A DNA stretch of 64,000 nucleotides, from NCBI RefSeq assembly GCF_001306115.1, contig NZ_LGCL01000032.1, forward strand, positions 1 through 64,000. The letters run 5' to 3'. The stretch comes from Ornatilinea apprima. Its GTDB lineage: Bacteria > Chloroflexota > Anaerolineae > Anaerolineales > Anaerolineaceae. How positions within the stretch are numbered: the stretch's first letter is position 1; each line of letters begins with the position of its first letter. A model generated the notes under the pieces. The model did no database searches, had not been told where the DNA came from, and saw only the letters and a list, made by a program, of their open reading frames with translations. The position numbers and the translations under genes are program-made. Below, one piece after another: positions 8,508 to 17,641 of the stretch.

Positions 8508-9086
8508 TTGAGTAACCCCAGAATCATCGCGGGGAAAGCCCGCGGTTTACGCATCCAATCCGTTCCCGGCGACACCACTCGTCCCATCACTGATCGGGTG
8601 AAAGAAGCGCTGTTTAACATTATCGGGCAGGATATTGTTGACGCTCATTTCTTTGACCTGTTTGGCGGAACCGGCAGCGTTGGCATAGAGGCGCTCAGCC
8701 GGGGCGCGGCGTATGTCCGTTTTTCCGACATGGCGCGCGCCGCGGTGACCACCATTAAAGCCAATCTGCAGCACACCCGCCTGGAAGCCAACGCCCAGGT
8801 CATCTTTGGCGATGCCTTTGCCCTGCTAAAACAAAAACCAGATCACCGCTTTGATTACCTCTACATCGCTCCGCCGCAGTACAAGCAGTTATGGGTGCGT
8901 GCCCTGCGTGAGGTGGACGCCAACCCCGGCTGGATGGACCCCTCCGGATGGGTGATCGTCCAAATCCACCCGGTTGAGTATGAAGAAGTGCCTCTGGAAC
9001 ATTTTGTCGAATTCGACCAGCGTAAATACGGCAGCACCCTGCTGATCTTTTACGAATTCAAAAAATCCGATTCGTCATCAACCTGA
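8508..9086 (+). CDS. rsmD: RsmD-family 16S rRNA guanine-N2 methyltransferase
   Basis: RsmD methylates G966 of 16S rRNA using S-adenosylmethionine. The 192-residue protein has the family opening RIIAGKARGLRI, the TRPITDRVKEALFNI block and the SAM-binding FFDLFGGTGSVGIEALSRGA (48-67). The usual catalytic motif IV DPPY/DPPF is replaced by A-P-P-Q-Y at residues 121-125, an unusual substitution. It starts at TTG with a GAGG site upstream. In many bacteria rsmD sits beside coaD; here coaD lies 37 kb away. Its 3' end overlaps the convergent Nudix gene by 9 bases. Confidence 0.88.
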   Translation: MSNPRIIAGKARGLRIQSVPGDTTRPITDRVKEALFNIIGQDIVDAHFFDLFGGTGSVGIEALSRGAAYVRFSDMARAAVTTIKANLQHTRLEANAQVIFGDAFALLKQKPDHRFDYLYIAPPQYKQLWVRALREVDANPGWMDPSGWVIVQIHPVEYEEVPLEHFVEFDQRKYGSTLLIFYEFKKSDSSST

Positions 9087-9581
9087 AATTTCCACCCTCA
9101 ACTGGTTTTGCTCGTCATACCAATAGCGGGCTGAAAACGGAATTTGCGTTTCCCGGCTGCGCAGCACCGCCGGGATAAGCTGGTACAGGTCTTCCACCAG
9201 CGGAAGATGAATCAGCTCCGCCAAATGGACCCAATTTAACTCTCCCTCTTCTGATTCTTGCGGCTCGCCGTTTGCCGCTTCACCCCAATAAACCAGCAAA
9301 CAAATCCCGTGCTCCGCTCCAGCGTCAATCAAAACTGTGCCGCACAGACGCAGCAGCGTTGCATCCAGACCAGTTTCCTCTTTCAATTCCCGCCGGGCCG
9401 CATCCAGCGCGCCTTCTCCGCGCTCAAGATGCCCCCCAATACCGTTATAGCGGTTGGCCCATAATCGTTTCTGTGGGCTGCCTTTCAGTAAAAGCACTTC
9501 ATCCCCACGAAACAAGAAAATCAGCGTCCTGGGGATTACGGTGTAACGTTCCGCGTCAGCGCCCTGGTCTTCTCTGCCCAT
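9078..9581 (-). CDS. Nudix hydrolase
   Basis: This 167-residue protein cleaves nucleoside diphosphate-type substrates; the exact substrate cannot be read from sequence. The Nudix box is complete: G-x5-E-x7-R-E-L-x-E-E-x-G-L, within GGHLERGEGALDAARRELKE, and binds the catalytic divalent metal. The upstream strand RYNGIGGHLE resembles the MutT/8-oxo-dGTPase branch. A GAGGAGA ribosome site precedes the ATG. The 3' end overlaps convergent rsmD by 9 bases. Confidence 0.9.
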   Translation of the reverse strand: MGREDQGADAERYTVIPRTLIFLFRGDEVLLLKGSPQKRLWANRYNGIGGHLERGEGALDAARRELKEETGLDATLLRLCGTVLIDAGAEHGICLLVYWGEAANGEPQESEEGELNWVHLAELIHLPLVEDLYQLIPAVLRSRETQIPFSARYWYDEQNQLRVEISG

Positions 9582-9603
9582 GTCTGCTTCTCCTCACATG
9601 ATG

Positions 9604-9642
9604 AAAAAAACCCTGCCTGATCCAATCATCAAGCAGGGTTTA
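9604..9642 (-). terminator. Terminator after the aldolase gene
   Basis: Read on the minus strand, AAACCCTGCTTGAT pairs with ATCAGGCAGGGTTT (one mismatch) around a short loop, and a run of seven T follows. It lies about 20 bases after the fba stop codon and before the Nudix gene. Confidence 0.85.
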
Positions 9643-9661
9643 TGGTATAACCGGAAATCGG

Positions 9662-10612
9662 TTAGCCCTTGATTAACTTCCAAACGGCGTCCAACTCGCC
9701 CGCGCTGCCGAGATAATCGTTCTTCTCAGCAATGAACTTGGCATACGCGGCCATGAATTCTTTTCCTGGCGGGCGCAGATCAAAGTTCTCAGGGTGCTCT
9801 TTGAAGAATTCGCGGTGTACGCGCGTCCACACCAGGCGACCGTCAGTATCGATATTGATTTTTGTCACGCCCAATTCTGCGGCGCGACGGAACTGGGTCG
9901 CATCCACGCCCTTCGCGCCTTTCAACTGGCCGCCGGCGGCATTGATGCGCTCTACTTCTTCCTGCGGAACCGAGCTGCTGCCGTGCATCACCAGCGGGAA
10001 GCCGGGAAGTTTCTTCTGAATTTCGGATAAAATGTCGAAGCGCAGCGCCTGGCTGCCGGAAAATTTATAAGCGCCGTGGCTGGTGCCAATGGCTACGGCC
10101 AGCGAATCGCAGCCGCTGCGCTCCACAAATTCTTTCGCGGTTTCGGGGTCAGTCAGGTGAGCGTCAGCTTCAGAGACCTGAACATGTTCTTCCACGCCGC
10201 CCAGCTGGCCCAACTCTGCTTCCACAACGATTCCGCGCGCGTGAGCCGCTTCGACAACTCGCCGGGTAATTTCAATGTTCTTATCAAAGTCTTCATGGCT
10301 AGCGTCGATCATTACCGAACTGTAAAAACCGCTCTGGATGCAGTCCATACAGGTTGCCTCATCGCCATGATCCAGATGCACCGCAAAAACCGCCTCCGGG
10401 AAGATTTCGTCGGCTGCGCGGATTAATGCTTCCAGCATGTTTTTGTGCGTATAAGAACGCGCGCCCTTGCTGATTTGGATAATAAAGGGAGCTTTGCTGT
10501 CAATACAACCCCGGAACAGGCCCATCGTTTGTTCCAGGTTATTGATATTGTACGCGCCAATCGCGTACTTACCATATGCTGCTTCAAACAGCTTTTCAGT
10601 AGTAACAATCAT
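9662..10612 (-). CDS. fba: Class II fructose-bisphosphate aldolase
   Basis: The enzyme interconverts fructose 1,6-bisphosphate with glyceraldehyde 3-phosphate and dihydroxyacetone phosphate in glycolysis and gluconeogenesis. The 316-residue sequence has the zinc site motif HLDHG (catalytic Asp81, zinc ligand His82), the second ligand region VEAELGQLGG, the AIGTSHGAYK loop, MHGSSSVP and TKINIDTDGR. This is the class IIB (Fba/tagatose-type) pattern. An AAGGAGA site precedes the ATG. It lies 43 bases after the phosphofructokinase gene on the same strand, so two consecutive glycolytic steps are coexpressed. Confidence 0.96.
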   Translation of the reverse strand: MIVTTEKLFEAAYGKYAIGAYNINNLEQTMGLFRGCIDSKAPFIIQISKGARSYTHKNMLEALIRAADEIFPEAVFAVHLDHGDEATCMDCIQSGFYSSVMIDASHEDFDKNIEITRRVVEAAHARGIVVEAELGQLGGVEEHVQVSEADAHLTDPETAKEFVERSGCDSLAVAIGTSHGAYKFSGSQALRFDILSEIQKKLPGFPLVMHGSSSVPQEEVERINAAGGQLKGAKGVDATQFRRAAELGVTKINIDTDGRLVWTRVHREFFKEHPENFDLRPPGKEFMAAYAKFIAEKNDYLGSAGELDAVWKLIKG

Positions 10613-10655
10613 TTGAATTTCTCCTTAATTTCATCGGCCCGATCAACAGCCGTGC

Positions 10656-11828
10656 CTAACTTAAGAACATCGGAACGCCCAGGAAATCTTTAATGAATGG
10701 TTTGTAAGTGCTGATGTCATAGAAAGACTTCACATCCACAACTTTCTTACCCGAAAGCACCATTTCCACCGGTACCGTTGTGTACTTACCGCCATGCAGC
10801 GCGGTCAGCTTGCCAAAATCGTTGCGCTGGATCAATTGAATAGCCAGATGCCCAAAAGACATCGCCACCATCCGGTCCAGCGAATCTGGCGCGCCTGAGC
10901 GCATCAGATAGCCCAATTGCTGGTACATAATACCCTGGCCGGTCAGGCGTTTAATCTCTTCCGCAACAACTTCGCCAATCCCACCTAATTTGCGATGACC
11001 GTAGGCATCTTCCTCGCCAGATTCAATGATTGAGCCGGCTTCCATGATCGCGCCTTCTGAAATGGTCAAAATGGCGTAATTGGAAGGGTTGTTGCGTTTG
11101 TCTTCCATGATGTAGCCGGCCAACCGCTCCATATTGAAAGGCACTTCAGGGATCAAAACCCGGTCAACATAGGCCAGGTAACCGGCAATCAGACTGGTCT
11201 CACCGGCGTTGCGGCCAAACAATTCCACCACACCAATCCGCTCATGTGAGCCCACCGATGTGCGCATATTGGTGATGAAATCAACGCTGCGGGTAATGGC
11301 AGTTGAAAAGCCGATGCAGTAATCCGTGCCAAAAACATCGTTATCCATTGTTTTCGGGATGGCCACAACCGGGAAGCCTTCTTTATGCAGGCGAACCGAG
11401 TAGCTGAGGGTATCGTCACCGCCAATGGTAACCAAAATATCGATACCGAGGTGCGACAGCACCTTCATGATATAATCGGTGTAATCCATCGTGCCTTTAT
11501 CATCGATGGCTTTTCCATAAGCGGAATTCTTTAAGAAATCTGGCACATCCTGAGGCTTTACACGCTGAGGGTTGGTGCGAGACGTGTGCAAGAAAGTGCC
11601 GCCCGTTCGATCAATCCGGTGAACATCATGTAACGACAGGTCTTTCACATAATAATCATGCGTGCTGTGCTCATCCAGGTTGTAATGCAATAAACCAGCC
11701 CAACCCCGGCGAATACCAATCACACGATAATCATTCTCGAGAGCGCTCATTACCACGGACTTCATGCATGGGTTGAGGCCGGGAACATCTCCGCCACCCG
11801 TCAAGAGACCAATTACCTTTTTTGCCAC
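10656..11828 (-). CDS. pfp: Phosphofructokinase, residues of the pyrophosphate-dependent type
   Basis: The enzyme phosphorylates fructose 6-phosphate. The 390-residue protein starts with [14 protein letters not shown] and carries the donor-site signatures. GGDD (136-139) replaces the GGDG of ATP enzymes, and PKTMDND has Lys159 where ATP enzymes have Gly. In the family, Asp at position 104 and Lys at 124 (E. coli numbering) mark pyrophosphate-dependent enzymes, so a reversible PPi-PFK is inferred. [19 protein letters not shown] is the substrate-binding region. The start is GTG with a strong AAGGAGG site. It lies 61 bases downstream of the histidine kinase gene and 43 bases upstream of fba. Confidence 0.92.
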   Translation of the reverse strand: MAKKVIGLLTGGGDVPGLNPCMKSVVMSALENDYRVIGIRRGWAGLLHYNLDEHSTHDYYVKDLSLHDVHRIDRTGGTFLHTSRTNPQRVKPQDVPDFLKNSAYGKAIDDKGTMDYTDYIMKVLSHLGIDILVTIGGDDTLSYSVRLHKEGFPVVAIPKTMDNDVFGTDYCIGFSTAITRSVDFITNMRTSVGSHERIGVVELFGRNAGETSLIAGYLAYVDRVLIPEVPFNMERLAGYIMEDKRNNPSNYAILTISEGAIMEAGSIIESGEEDAYGHRKLGGIGEVVAEEIKRLTGQGIMYQQLGYLMRSGAPDSLDRMVAMSFGHLAIQLIQRNDFGKLTALHGGKYTTVPVEMVLSGKKVVDVKSFYDISTYKPFIKDFLGVPMFLS

Positions 11829-11889
11829 GAAAGCCTCCTTAATAAAAATAGAATTAATGAATGATCTTTGCGACCTGCCGCTGAGTTTT

Positions 11890-12930
11890 TTACACAGGAA
11901 TCTGCAAAGCTATTCGTGCGCCTTTTGTGGGTCCCGAATCCAATTCCATCACACCGCCCATTAATTCGACCCGTTGCTTAATAAACTTCAAACCCATTCC
12001 AGAGGTCTCATTGAGGACCCCTTCATGGAAACCTTTCCCATTATCACTGACAGAGGCGCGAACAAAATTCTCCTCAATGGACAGTTCTACTTCAATCCGC
12101 ACCTTCATAGGCATATCTTGATTATGCTTTTCGGCGTTTCCAATGAGTTCTTGCAGCGCGCGGAAAATCATCACCTCCATATAGGATTCCAGCCGGCGCT
12201 CCCGGCCTTTAATGGCCAACTGCACATCGCAGCCGGTTTGTTCTTTGAAAGTATCAACATATCGTTTCAAAGTGGGTATCAGGCCCAGGTCATCCAGCAT
12301 CATCGGACGCAGCTCAAAAATAAAACCGCGTACCTTCTGGAATGTGCTCATCGCGGCGACTTTCAGGTTATTTAATTCTTCCTTGGCACGGTTGGGGTCA
12401 ATTTCCAGCAAACGAGCCGCAATTTCGGTTTGCACAATGAAATTCGAAAGAGTTTGCGCTGGCCCATCGTGCATCTGCCGAGAGAGCCGCTGCCGGATCG
12501 ATTCCTGACCATCAATTAACATTTCCAAAAGCGCTGTTCCGTTGCCGCCTTTCGCAATTCCGGTCAGGTCGGCGCCAAAAATTTCCTGCGTGCGTTGCAG
12601 CACTTCCACCAACTTCTGCAATCCGGCACGCTCGCTTTGCAATTTTTCGAGCTGAGTTCGCATCACCAGCAGGCGTTGTTGGGCGTCTAAAGATGCGTTA
12701 TAAGCGGATACAATATCACTCCGAGGGATCGCTTCAAGCTGACCGATGATCTGCTGCACATGACCGGTAATGACCGCGTTGCGCTGGGTTAATTTTGCCA
12801 GTTCCGCCTGGCTCTGCTCCAACATCAACGTGATTTCATTCAAAGCGCGCTTCGACTCTTGCAGTTCGCTGGAAATAAACTGCTTGAAATCTTCCCAGGG
12901 ATTGGGCTCGGATTGGTTTAGCAGACCCAT
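11890..12930 (-). CDS. Soluble DegS/NarL-type sensor histidine kinase
   Basis: The 346-residue protein has no transmembrane segment. Residues about 10-115 are predicted coiled coil. A HisKA_3 dimerisation domain follows with the phospho-acceptor His154 in [14 protein letters not shown]. The C-terminal HATPase_c domain has an N box ([13 protein letters not shown]) and a G1 box (VSDNGKGF...[11 protein letters not shown]). This layout matches DegS, which phosphorylates LuxR-type regulators; no such regulator is adjacent, so its partner is elsewhere. The ATG was chosen because the upstream extension would cross a good promoter. It may drive the following pfp-fba genes, although pfp has its own strong ribosome site. 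Confidence 0.88.
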   Translation of the reverse strand: MGLLNQSEPNPWEDFKQFISSELQESKRALNEITLMLEQSQAELAKLTQRNAVITGHVQQIIGQLEAIPRSDIVSAYNASLDAQQRLLVMRTQLEKLQSERAGLQKLVEVLQRTQEIFGADLTGIAKGGNGTALLEMLIDGQESIRQRLSRQMHDGPAQTLSNFIVQTEIAARLLEIDPNRAKEELNNLKVAAMSTFQKVRGFIFELRPMMLDDLGLIPTLKRYVDTFKEQTGCDVQLAIKGRERRLESYMEVMIFRALQELIGNAEKHNQDMPMKVRIEVELSIEENFVRASVSDNGKGFHEGVLNETSGMGLKFIKQRVELMGGVMELDSGPTKGARIALQIPV

Positions 12931-12998
12931 GCGTTTGAACTCCTGTTCTTTTCTACAAGCAGCTCCGTTGGAATGGAAGAAAAATCTCTCAATCGTGA

Positions 12999-13028
12999 AG
13001 TATAGCATATACACGTCTGAACAGGCAA
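12999..13028 (-). promoter_or_regulatory. Sigma70-type promoter of the histidine kinase gene
   Basis: On the minus strand TTGCCT is followed, 18 bases later, by TATACT, itself preceded by TGC (extended -10). The predicted start is about 60 bases before the kinase ATG. Confidence 0.7.
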
Positions 13029-13042
13029 ATACATCGCAGATT

Positions 13043-14551
13043 TCATTTCTTTTGATGGATTTCCCACCGGTATACCGCCATATTTTCACCTCCGGCGTTG
13101 GGCGCGAATTGCGCATCTGACCGGTAGACAGGCATGCGTCCCTCGCTCAACCTGGGGTACCAACCTGGAAACGTAACCAGATAATCTACGCCCCGTTCAT
13201 CCATAAAAACCGCCAGCCCATCCTCATCCCGGATATAAGGCACCACCTCCGGTGAGACCAACCCCGCCAGGTCAACCAAAGAACGTTCAGAAAAATAACC
13301 GATGGCGCCAATATCATGAACCGCGATCAGATCGCCGGGTTGCGTGTTCTCATTCAACCAATGTGCCGTATCCACCATTTCGGTTTCAATAATCGCCACA
13401 TCCTCGCCATAGGCGTTTGCCCCCACCCCCCAAAAGACCAGCAACACCCCCGCGAAGCTAAGTTTCCAGAGCGTTTTCAACCCCCAGGCCCATTTTCCCG
13501 GCAGATTCAGCCCGGCCAGGCTGAGCATCCCCGCCGCGCCAATCACAAAATAGACGCACATGGCCGGGATCAGGTAGCGCCCGTGCTGGTAAGTAACCGG
13601 CAGCCTCGCGGCATAAATTCCCGTGTACCCCAGCCACCACAAAATTGCCGACATCAGGATAAAATTGCGTTGTTTCACACTCTGATATGCGCTCGCAGCG
13701 AAACCCGGCAGCAGCAGCACCCCCGCACCCACCAGGGGTAGGCGCGCCAGATTCAAAAACCGCAGAATCAGCGGCGTCTGATACAACACCGCGTATTCAG
13801 CCTGCTTCGCGTAAAACGTATTCGGCCAGATGCTGCCAGAAATGGAAAGATTAAATCCCAGATAGGGGACGAAGGCGAGGGAAAACCCCGCCAGGGCAAA
13901 CGCGGCTTTTTTCCAGGTGGGCAGATCAGATGTTTTTTCCAGCGCAGCCACAAACAAGATGGGGCCCAACAGGGTAATGGCGTCTGGCCGCACCCATACC
14001 ATCCCTCCCGCCATCAAGCCGATCACAAGCCAATGTTTGCGCTTTCTGGCCAGCAGGTAAAAGCACACCAGAATCAGTCCCCCATAGACGCCGGTTTCCA
14101 TCCCCGAAACCGCCGCCCACACCAGATGCCATTCAAATCCCAAAAACGCCGCCACCCAGGGCCAGCGGCCCGGCGCGTCAACTTGAATCTCAGACACAAA
14201 GGCCTGTCCGGCCCAGGCTGTCAGAAATAATCCACACATGCCTAAAGCCATTGCCCATCCATACGGAGACAAGCCCAGCATATAACCAGCCGCCAGCAGA
14301 AAAGTCCACAACGGCGAAGTGGAACCCGCCGCCGGAATGCCGCGCAAGAAAGACCACTCGCCATACAACCCCAGGTTGCGCGCGAAAGTCTGGTGAATCC
14401 AGGCGTCATCCAGCGGAAAGCCCGTTTTATACACCAGGCGGCTGGCCAATATATACCCTGCCGCGCTTATCAGACAGGCCGCCGCCAGCAGGGCCAGAAC
14501 CAGCGTTTGATTTCTGATGAGCTTTTCAGGCTTGCCAGCGGATTGTGTCAT
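13043..14551 (-). CDS. GT-C-type membrane glycosyltransferase-like protein (1)
   Basis: A 502-residue protein with about ten or more hydrophobic helices and a periplasmic C-terminal domain. After the first helix, FPLDDAWIHQTFARNL contains the paired acidic residues typical of the catalytic first loop of GT-C glycosyltransferases, which use polyprenyl-phosphate sugars. The C-terminal portion (AHWLNENTQPGDLIAVHDIGAIGY) is the soluble domain often seen in this Chloroflexota family. It is the last gene of a four-gene chain on this strand and starts with a 4-base ATGA overlap. Sugar and acceptor cannot be inferred. Confidence 0.8.
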   Translation of the reverse strand: MTQSAGKPEKLIRNQTLVLALLAAACLISAAGYILASRLVYKTGFPLDDAWIHQTFARNLGLYGEWSFLRGIPAAGSTSPLWTFLLAAGYMLGLSPYGWAMALGMCGLFLTAWAGQAFVSEIQVDAPGRWPWVAAFLGFEWHLVWAAVSGMETGVYGGLILVCFYLLARKRKHWLVIGLMAGGMVWVRPDAITLLGPILFVAALEKTSDLPTWKKAAFALAGFSLAFVPYLGFNLSISGSIWPNTFYAKQAEYAVLYQTPLILRFLNLARLPLVGAGVLLLPGFAASAYQSVKQRNFILMSAILWWLGYTGIYAARLPVTYQHGRYLIPAMCVYFVIGAAGMLSLAGLNLPGKWAWGLKTLWKLSFAGVLLVFWGVGANAYGEDVAIIETEMVDTAHWLNENTQPGDLIAVHDIGAIGYFSERSLVDLAGLVSPEVVPYIRDEDGLAVFMDERGVDYLVTFPGWYPRLSEGRMPVYRSDAQFAPNAGGENMAVYRWEIHQKK

Positions 14552-16164
14552 TCATTCCCTCCCCACCCGGTAGATAGGAAATAGTGCGATTCCGCGAATG
14601 TCCCCAGGTAATGAAAGCCCGGAACATCCCGCGGGTTTTCGTACAAATCTTTTAACCCGCTCACCGCATTGCGGTCCAGCACCAAATATTGCACGTCATA
14701 ACGATCCGCCACTTCCGCCAGTGTATCCTCATTGCCATCTGGAATCACCACTGCCGGATATCCCGTTGCCGCGTGAAACCCAGGAGGGTTATTGACCATC
14801 ACGATATCCGTCTCTTGCGCCCCATACGCGGCCAACTGCCGGCCAACTTGCTGATGAACGCGCCAGGTGAGGTTCCAGTCTTCTCCGCTGGCGCCCCACA
14901 CCCGCGCCGAGAACAACATCCCGCTGATCAGCGCGCATAATACTGCCAGTCCAATCCCAAAAACCGTTCCCGCTTGCCCAGGTTTCCAGCCGCGCTTCCG
15001 CGCGCCCAGCGCAATCAACTCTTCCAATCCGGCAGGCGCCAGCGCCCATAGCAACGGCTGCAGCGCCGAACCCGAATGGAAGAACCCACCCCGCGCCCCC
15101 GAATAGGGAAAGACCAGCGTCATCACCAACACCGTGGCCAGCCAGGCCAGCAACCCGACCCAAACCATGCGTTGTTTTCTCAACCGCCAGCCCCCCAAGC
15201 TCATCAAAGGCAGCAGAACCACCAGACTCTGCACACCCAACAGAGTCATTAAATTGGATTGCAGAGCTTGCAAGCGGTCTGATAGATGCTCCCGCCAACT
15301 GGTTTGCAGCCAGGTTTCCAGTGTCAGAGAATCTGCCGGATAAACAAAAGTCTGGTTGTAATCTGTCAGGTAGATGGTTTTCGAGCCGCCCGGCGGCATC
15401 ACCTGGCCGTAAAAGCTCAAATTTCGCCCATACCAGGCTCCCATCACCAGCGCGTAACCGGCCCCGGCCAGCAACACGCCAGCCAGCACTTTTTTCCACC
15501 GGCCCGCGGGCTGGCTGGCAAGCGCGTCCAGTATAATCACGGCAGCAGCCCCCAACCCCCACAACAGACCGTCCGCGCGCGAAAGGTGCATCAACCCGGC
15601 AATCAACCCCAGTGCCGCAGCGCGTACCGGCTGCTGCGCCAGACTGCCCGAAACCGGAAACGCGGTAAGAAAAAAACCGCCGCCCAGGAGCATGTACAGC
15701 GAAAAGGATTCAGGCAGGGCAGCATACGGCAGGTAAAACCCACTAAACAGCGCCAGAACGCCTGCCAGCGTCCCCTGGCGCGTATTCAACCCCAACCGCC
15801 AGGCGATCAGCGCCGTCACCAGTGGCACCAATGCGGCCAGAGGAATAAATAGTGACCGAGCCGCGTTGAAACCATCATTTCCCTGCAAAAACATCCCACC
15901 TGCCGCGATCAGCGAAGGCAGAGGCATCCAATAAGTATGCGAGATATGCGGCAGACCCGCGGGGTCATCCAGATAATTCCATAAGAATGGCTCCCAAAAT
16001 CCATCCCCCCGGTAGAGTTGCTGGCCGCCCGCGAAGTAATATTCTGCGTCCATATAACCGGGTGTTTGCACCAGCAGCACCACACCAACCTGCAAGGCCA
16101 GGCCAGCGATTAAGAGCAGGACGAGGATGCGCTTTCGGATAGAGCCTGCCGGATCAGCGTTCAT
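14548..16164 (-). CDS. GT-C-type membrane glycosyltransferase-like protein (2)
   Basis: A 538-residue polytopic membrane protein. The first extracytoplasmic loop contains PGYMDAEYYFAGGQQLYRG, with Asp and Glu in the position expected for the GT-C catalytic acid, then HTYWMPLPSLIAA. Ten or more helices and a C-terminal soluble segment with YDVQYLVLDRNAV follow. The ATG was chosen because GGAGG lies 9 bases upstream; a TTG 24 bases earlier is less likely. It overlaps the preceding gene by 11 bases and the following gene by 4, so translation is coupled. Confidence 0.8.
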   Translation of the reverse strand: MNADPAGSIRKRILVLLLIAGLALQVGVVLLVQTPGYMDAEYYFAGGQQLYRGDGFWEPFLWNYLDDPAGLPHISHTYWMPLPSLIAAGGMFLQGNDGFNAARSLFIPLAALVPLVTALIAWRLGLNTRQGTLAGVLALFSGFYLPYAALPESFSLYMLLGGGFFLTAFPVSGSLAQQPVRAAALGLIAGLMHLSRADGLLWGLGAAAVIILDALASQPAGRWKKVLAGVLLAGAGYALVMGAWYGRNLSFYGQVMPPGGSKTIYLTDYNQTFVYPADSLTLETWLQTSWREHLSDRLQALQSNLMTLLGVQSLVVLLPLMSLGGWRLRKQRMVWVGLLAWLATVLVMTLVFPYSGARGGFFHSGSALQPLLWALAPAGLEELIALGARKRGWKPGQAGTVFGIGLAVLCALISGMLFSARVWGASGEDWNLTWRVHQQVGRQLAAYGAQETDIVMVNNPPGFHAATGYPAVVIPDGNEDTLAEVADRYDVQYLVLDRNAVSGLKDLYENPRDVPGFHYLGTFAESHYFLSTGWGGNE

Positions 16165-17641
16165 AGGTGCGAACCTCCAGGTCTCCAAACACCTCTTTGC
16201 TGGTCAGCGCATAATTCATCTCCAGCCAGCGAATCGCCGGGTGCGCGCTGCCCATTTGCGCGTACTCTTCCAGGGTTTTCGCGAACACAATAAAGCGCAG
16301 CCGGTCCGCCGAACCCGCGGCTGCCGCGATGCTGCCTTCAGCTGTCAAATCCATCGCGGCTTGCGTGGCCGGCGCCAGCGTATCATTGGCCGATCCCACC
16401 TCATCAGCCAGAAATTTCATCTCCAATTCAGGGGCATAGACTGCCAGCGGAAAGTGACTCAACTTGTTGTCATTGACAATCACATCCCCCGGCCGCTGAG
16501 ACTCACTCAGGTAAGCTGCCGCTTCCGCGAATGGCGAGCGCGGGAACGCCTGGTAAGTGATCTGGTAAGGGATCGAAATCACAGCGGCCAGCACAAACAA
16601 GCCCAACAAAAGCTTACCGCCGCCCGCCTTCCACTGCCGGGCAATCACCAACCCTGCCAGGCCTAACAACCCCGCGCTGGAAATCAGAAAGCCTCTCGGC
16701 ACAAACACCGGCCGGATCAGGTAAGACACCCCAAAAAGCAGCGCCGGCGGCAGCAAAAGCAGCAGACCGAAGAAAACCAGCGCGTCGCGCGTTTGCGCTT
16801 CCTTGCGGTAAAGCCGCGCTGCTTCAATCGCGGTCAGCACAACCACCTGCAGCGCTATCAATACACCAGCCCACAGCCACACCCCCGGCAGCGGAAGGCT
16901 GGCCACCAGCATCACCAATGCCTGCACCAGCTCGATCACCCCTGGCCGCGGGGTCCAAAAGGCTGCCTGAATCTTTTGCAATTGCCCGGGCAAATAGACC
17001 AGCCAGGGGGCAAAGAAAACACCAACCAGCAATTGCAGCGCCAGCAGCCTGCCCAGGTTTTTCCAATCCCGTTTCAACAGCAAATACGCGTTGGGAACGA
17101 TCAGCCCAAAACCAGCCAGATTGTGGCTGTAAAGCGCCGCCGCCGCGCACAGGATCATCCCCGCCGCAAACAGACTTCGCCGCCGCGCGCCGTTTTTGGC
17201 CCGGATCCAATGAAAAAAGCACACCAGGTAACCGGCTTCAGTCAGCATCACCAGGGCGTACATGCGAATATCCTGCGCGTGGTAAATTTGCAGGGGAGAG
17301 ACAGCCGCCAGAAAGGCCGCTGCCAGCCCGCCGCGCTCGCTGCCGCTGACCAGGCGCACCAGCTCATAAACCAACCAGACGGTGCCCAGGCTCAGCAAAA
17401 CGCTCAACAGACGGGCAAACACAATCCCAGGCTGAATCAAACCCCAAAAATGCAGCAAAAAATAAAACAGCGGCGGCATGGTATCGGCCGCCGTGCCTTG
17501 AACAATCTCTAGCAGGCTGCGTTCAGCCAGCAGCAGGCTAAAGGCGTCATCGTATTGGATACTGCGCGTGCCAATCAACAGCAGCCGCAGTCCAGCTGCC
17601 ATTGCCAGAATTGCCAGCAGCCAGCCCGTCTTTTTCTTCAT
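16154..17641 (-). CDS. PMT_2/ArnT-like membrane glycosyltransferase (3)
   Basis: A 495-residue protein of the dolichyl-phosphate-mannose/ArnT-like class. It has IQYDDAFSLLLAERS with the catalytic Asp pair in the first loop, MPPLFYFLLHFW, and SPLQIYHAQDIRMYAL, which is characteristic of the PMT_2 (GT39/GT83) family, followed by multiple helices. A C-terminal domain with RPGDVIVNDN is extracytoplasmic. Members transfer sugars from polyprenyl phosphate to lipids or proteins on the outer face of the membrane. The ATGA overlap with the previous gene shows it belongs to the same transcript. Confidence 0.85.
   Translation of the reverse strand: MKKKTGWLLAILAMAAGLRLLLIGTRSIQYDDAFSLLLAERSLLEIVQGTAADTMPPLFYFLLHFWGLIQPGIVFARLLSVLLSLGTVWLVYELVRLVSGSERGGLAAAFLAAVSPLQIYHAQDIRMYALVMLTEAGYLVCFFHWIRAKNGARRRSLFAAGMILCAAAALYSHNLAGFGLIVPNAYLLLKRDWKNLGRLLALQLLVGVFFAPWLVYLPGQLQKIQAAFWTPRPGVIELVQALVMLVASLPLPGVWLWAGVLIALQVVVLTAIEAARLYRKEAQTRDALVFFGLLLLLPPALLFGVSYLIRPVFVPRGFLISSAGLLGLAGLVIARQWKAGGGKLLLGLFVLAAVISIPYQITYQAFPRSPFAEAAAYLSESQRPGDVIVNDNKLSHFPLAVYAPELEMKFLADEVGSANDTLAPATQAAMDLTAEGSIAAAAGSADRLRFIVFAKTLEEYAQMGSAHPAIRWLEMNYALTSKEVFGDLEVRTYER

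Noticed and set aside
16793-17512. 239-codon plus-strand open frame
   Set aside because: Antisense to glycosyltransferase 3, low-complexity Gln/His/Pro composition, no start context.
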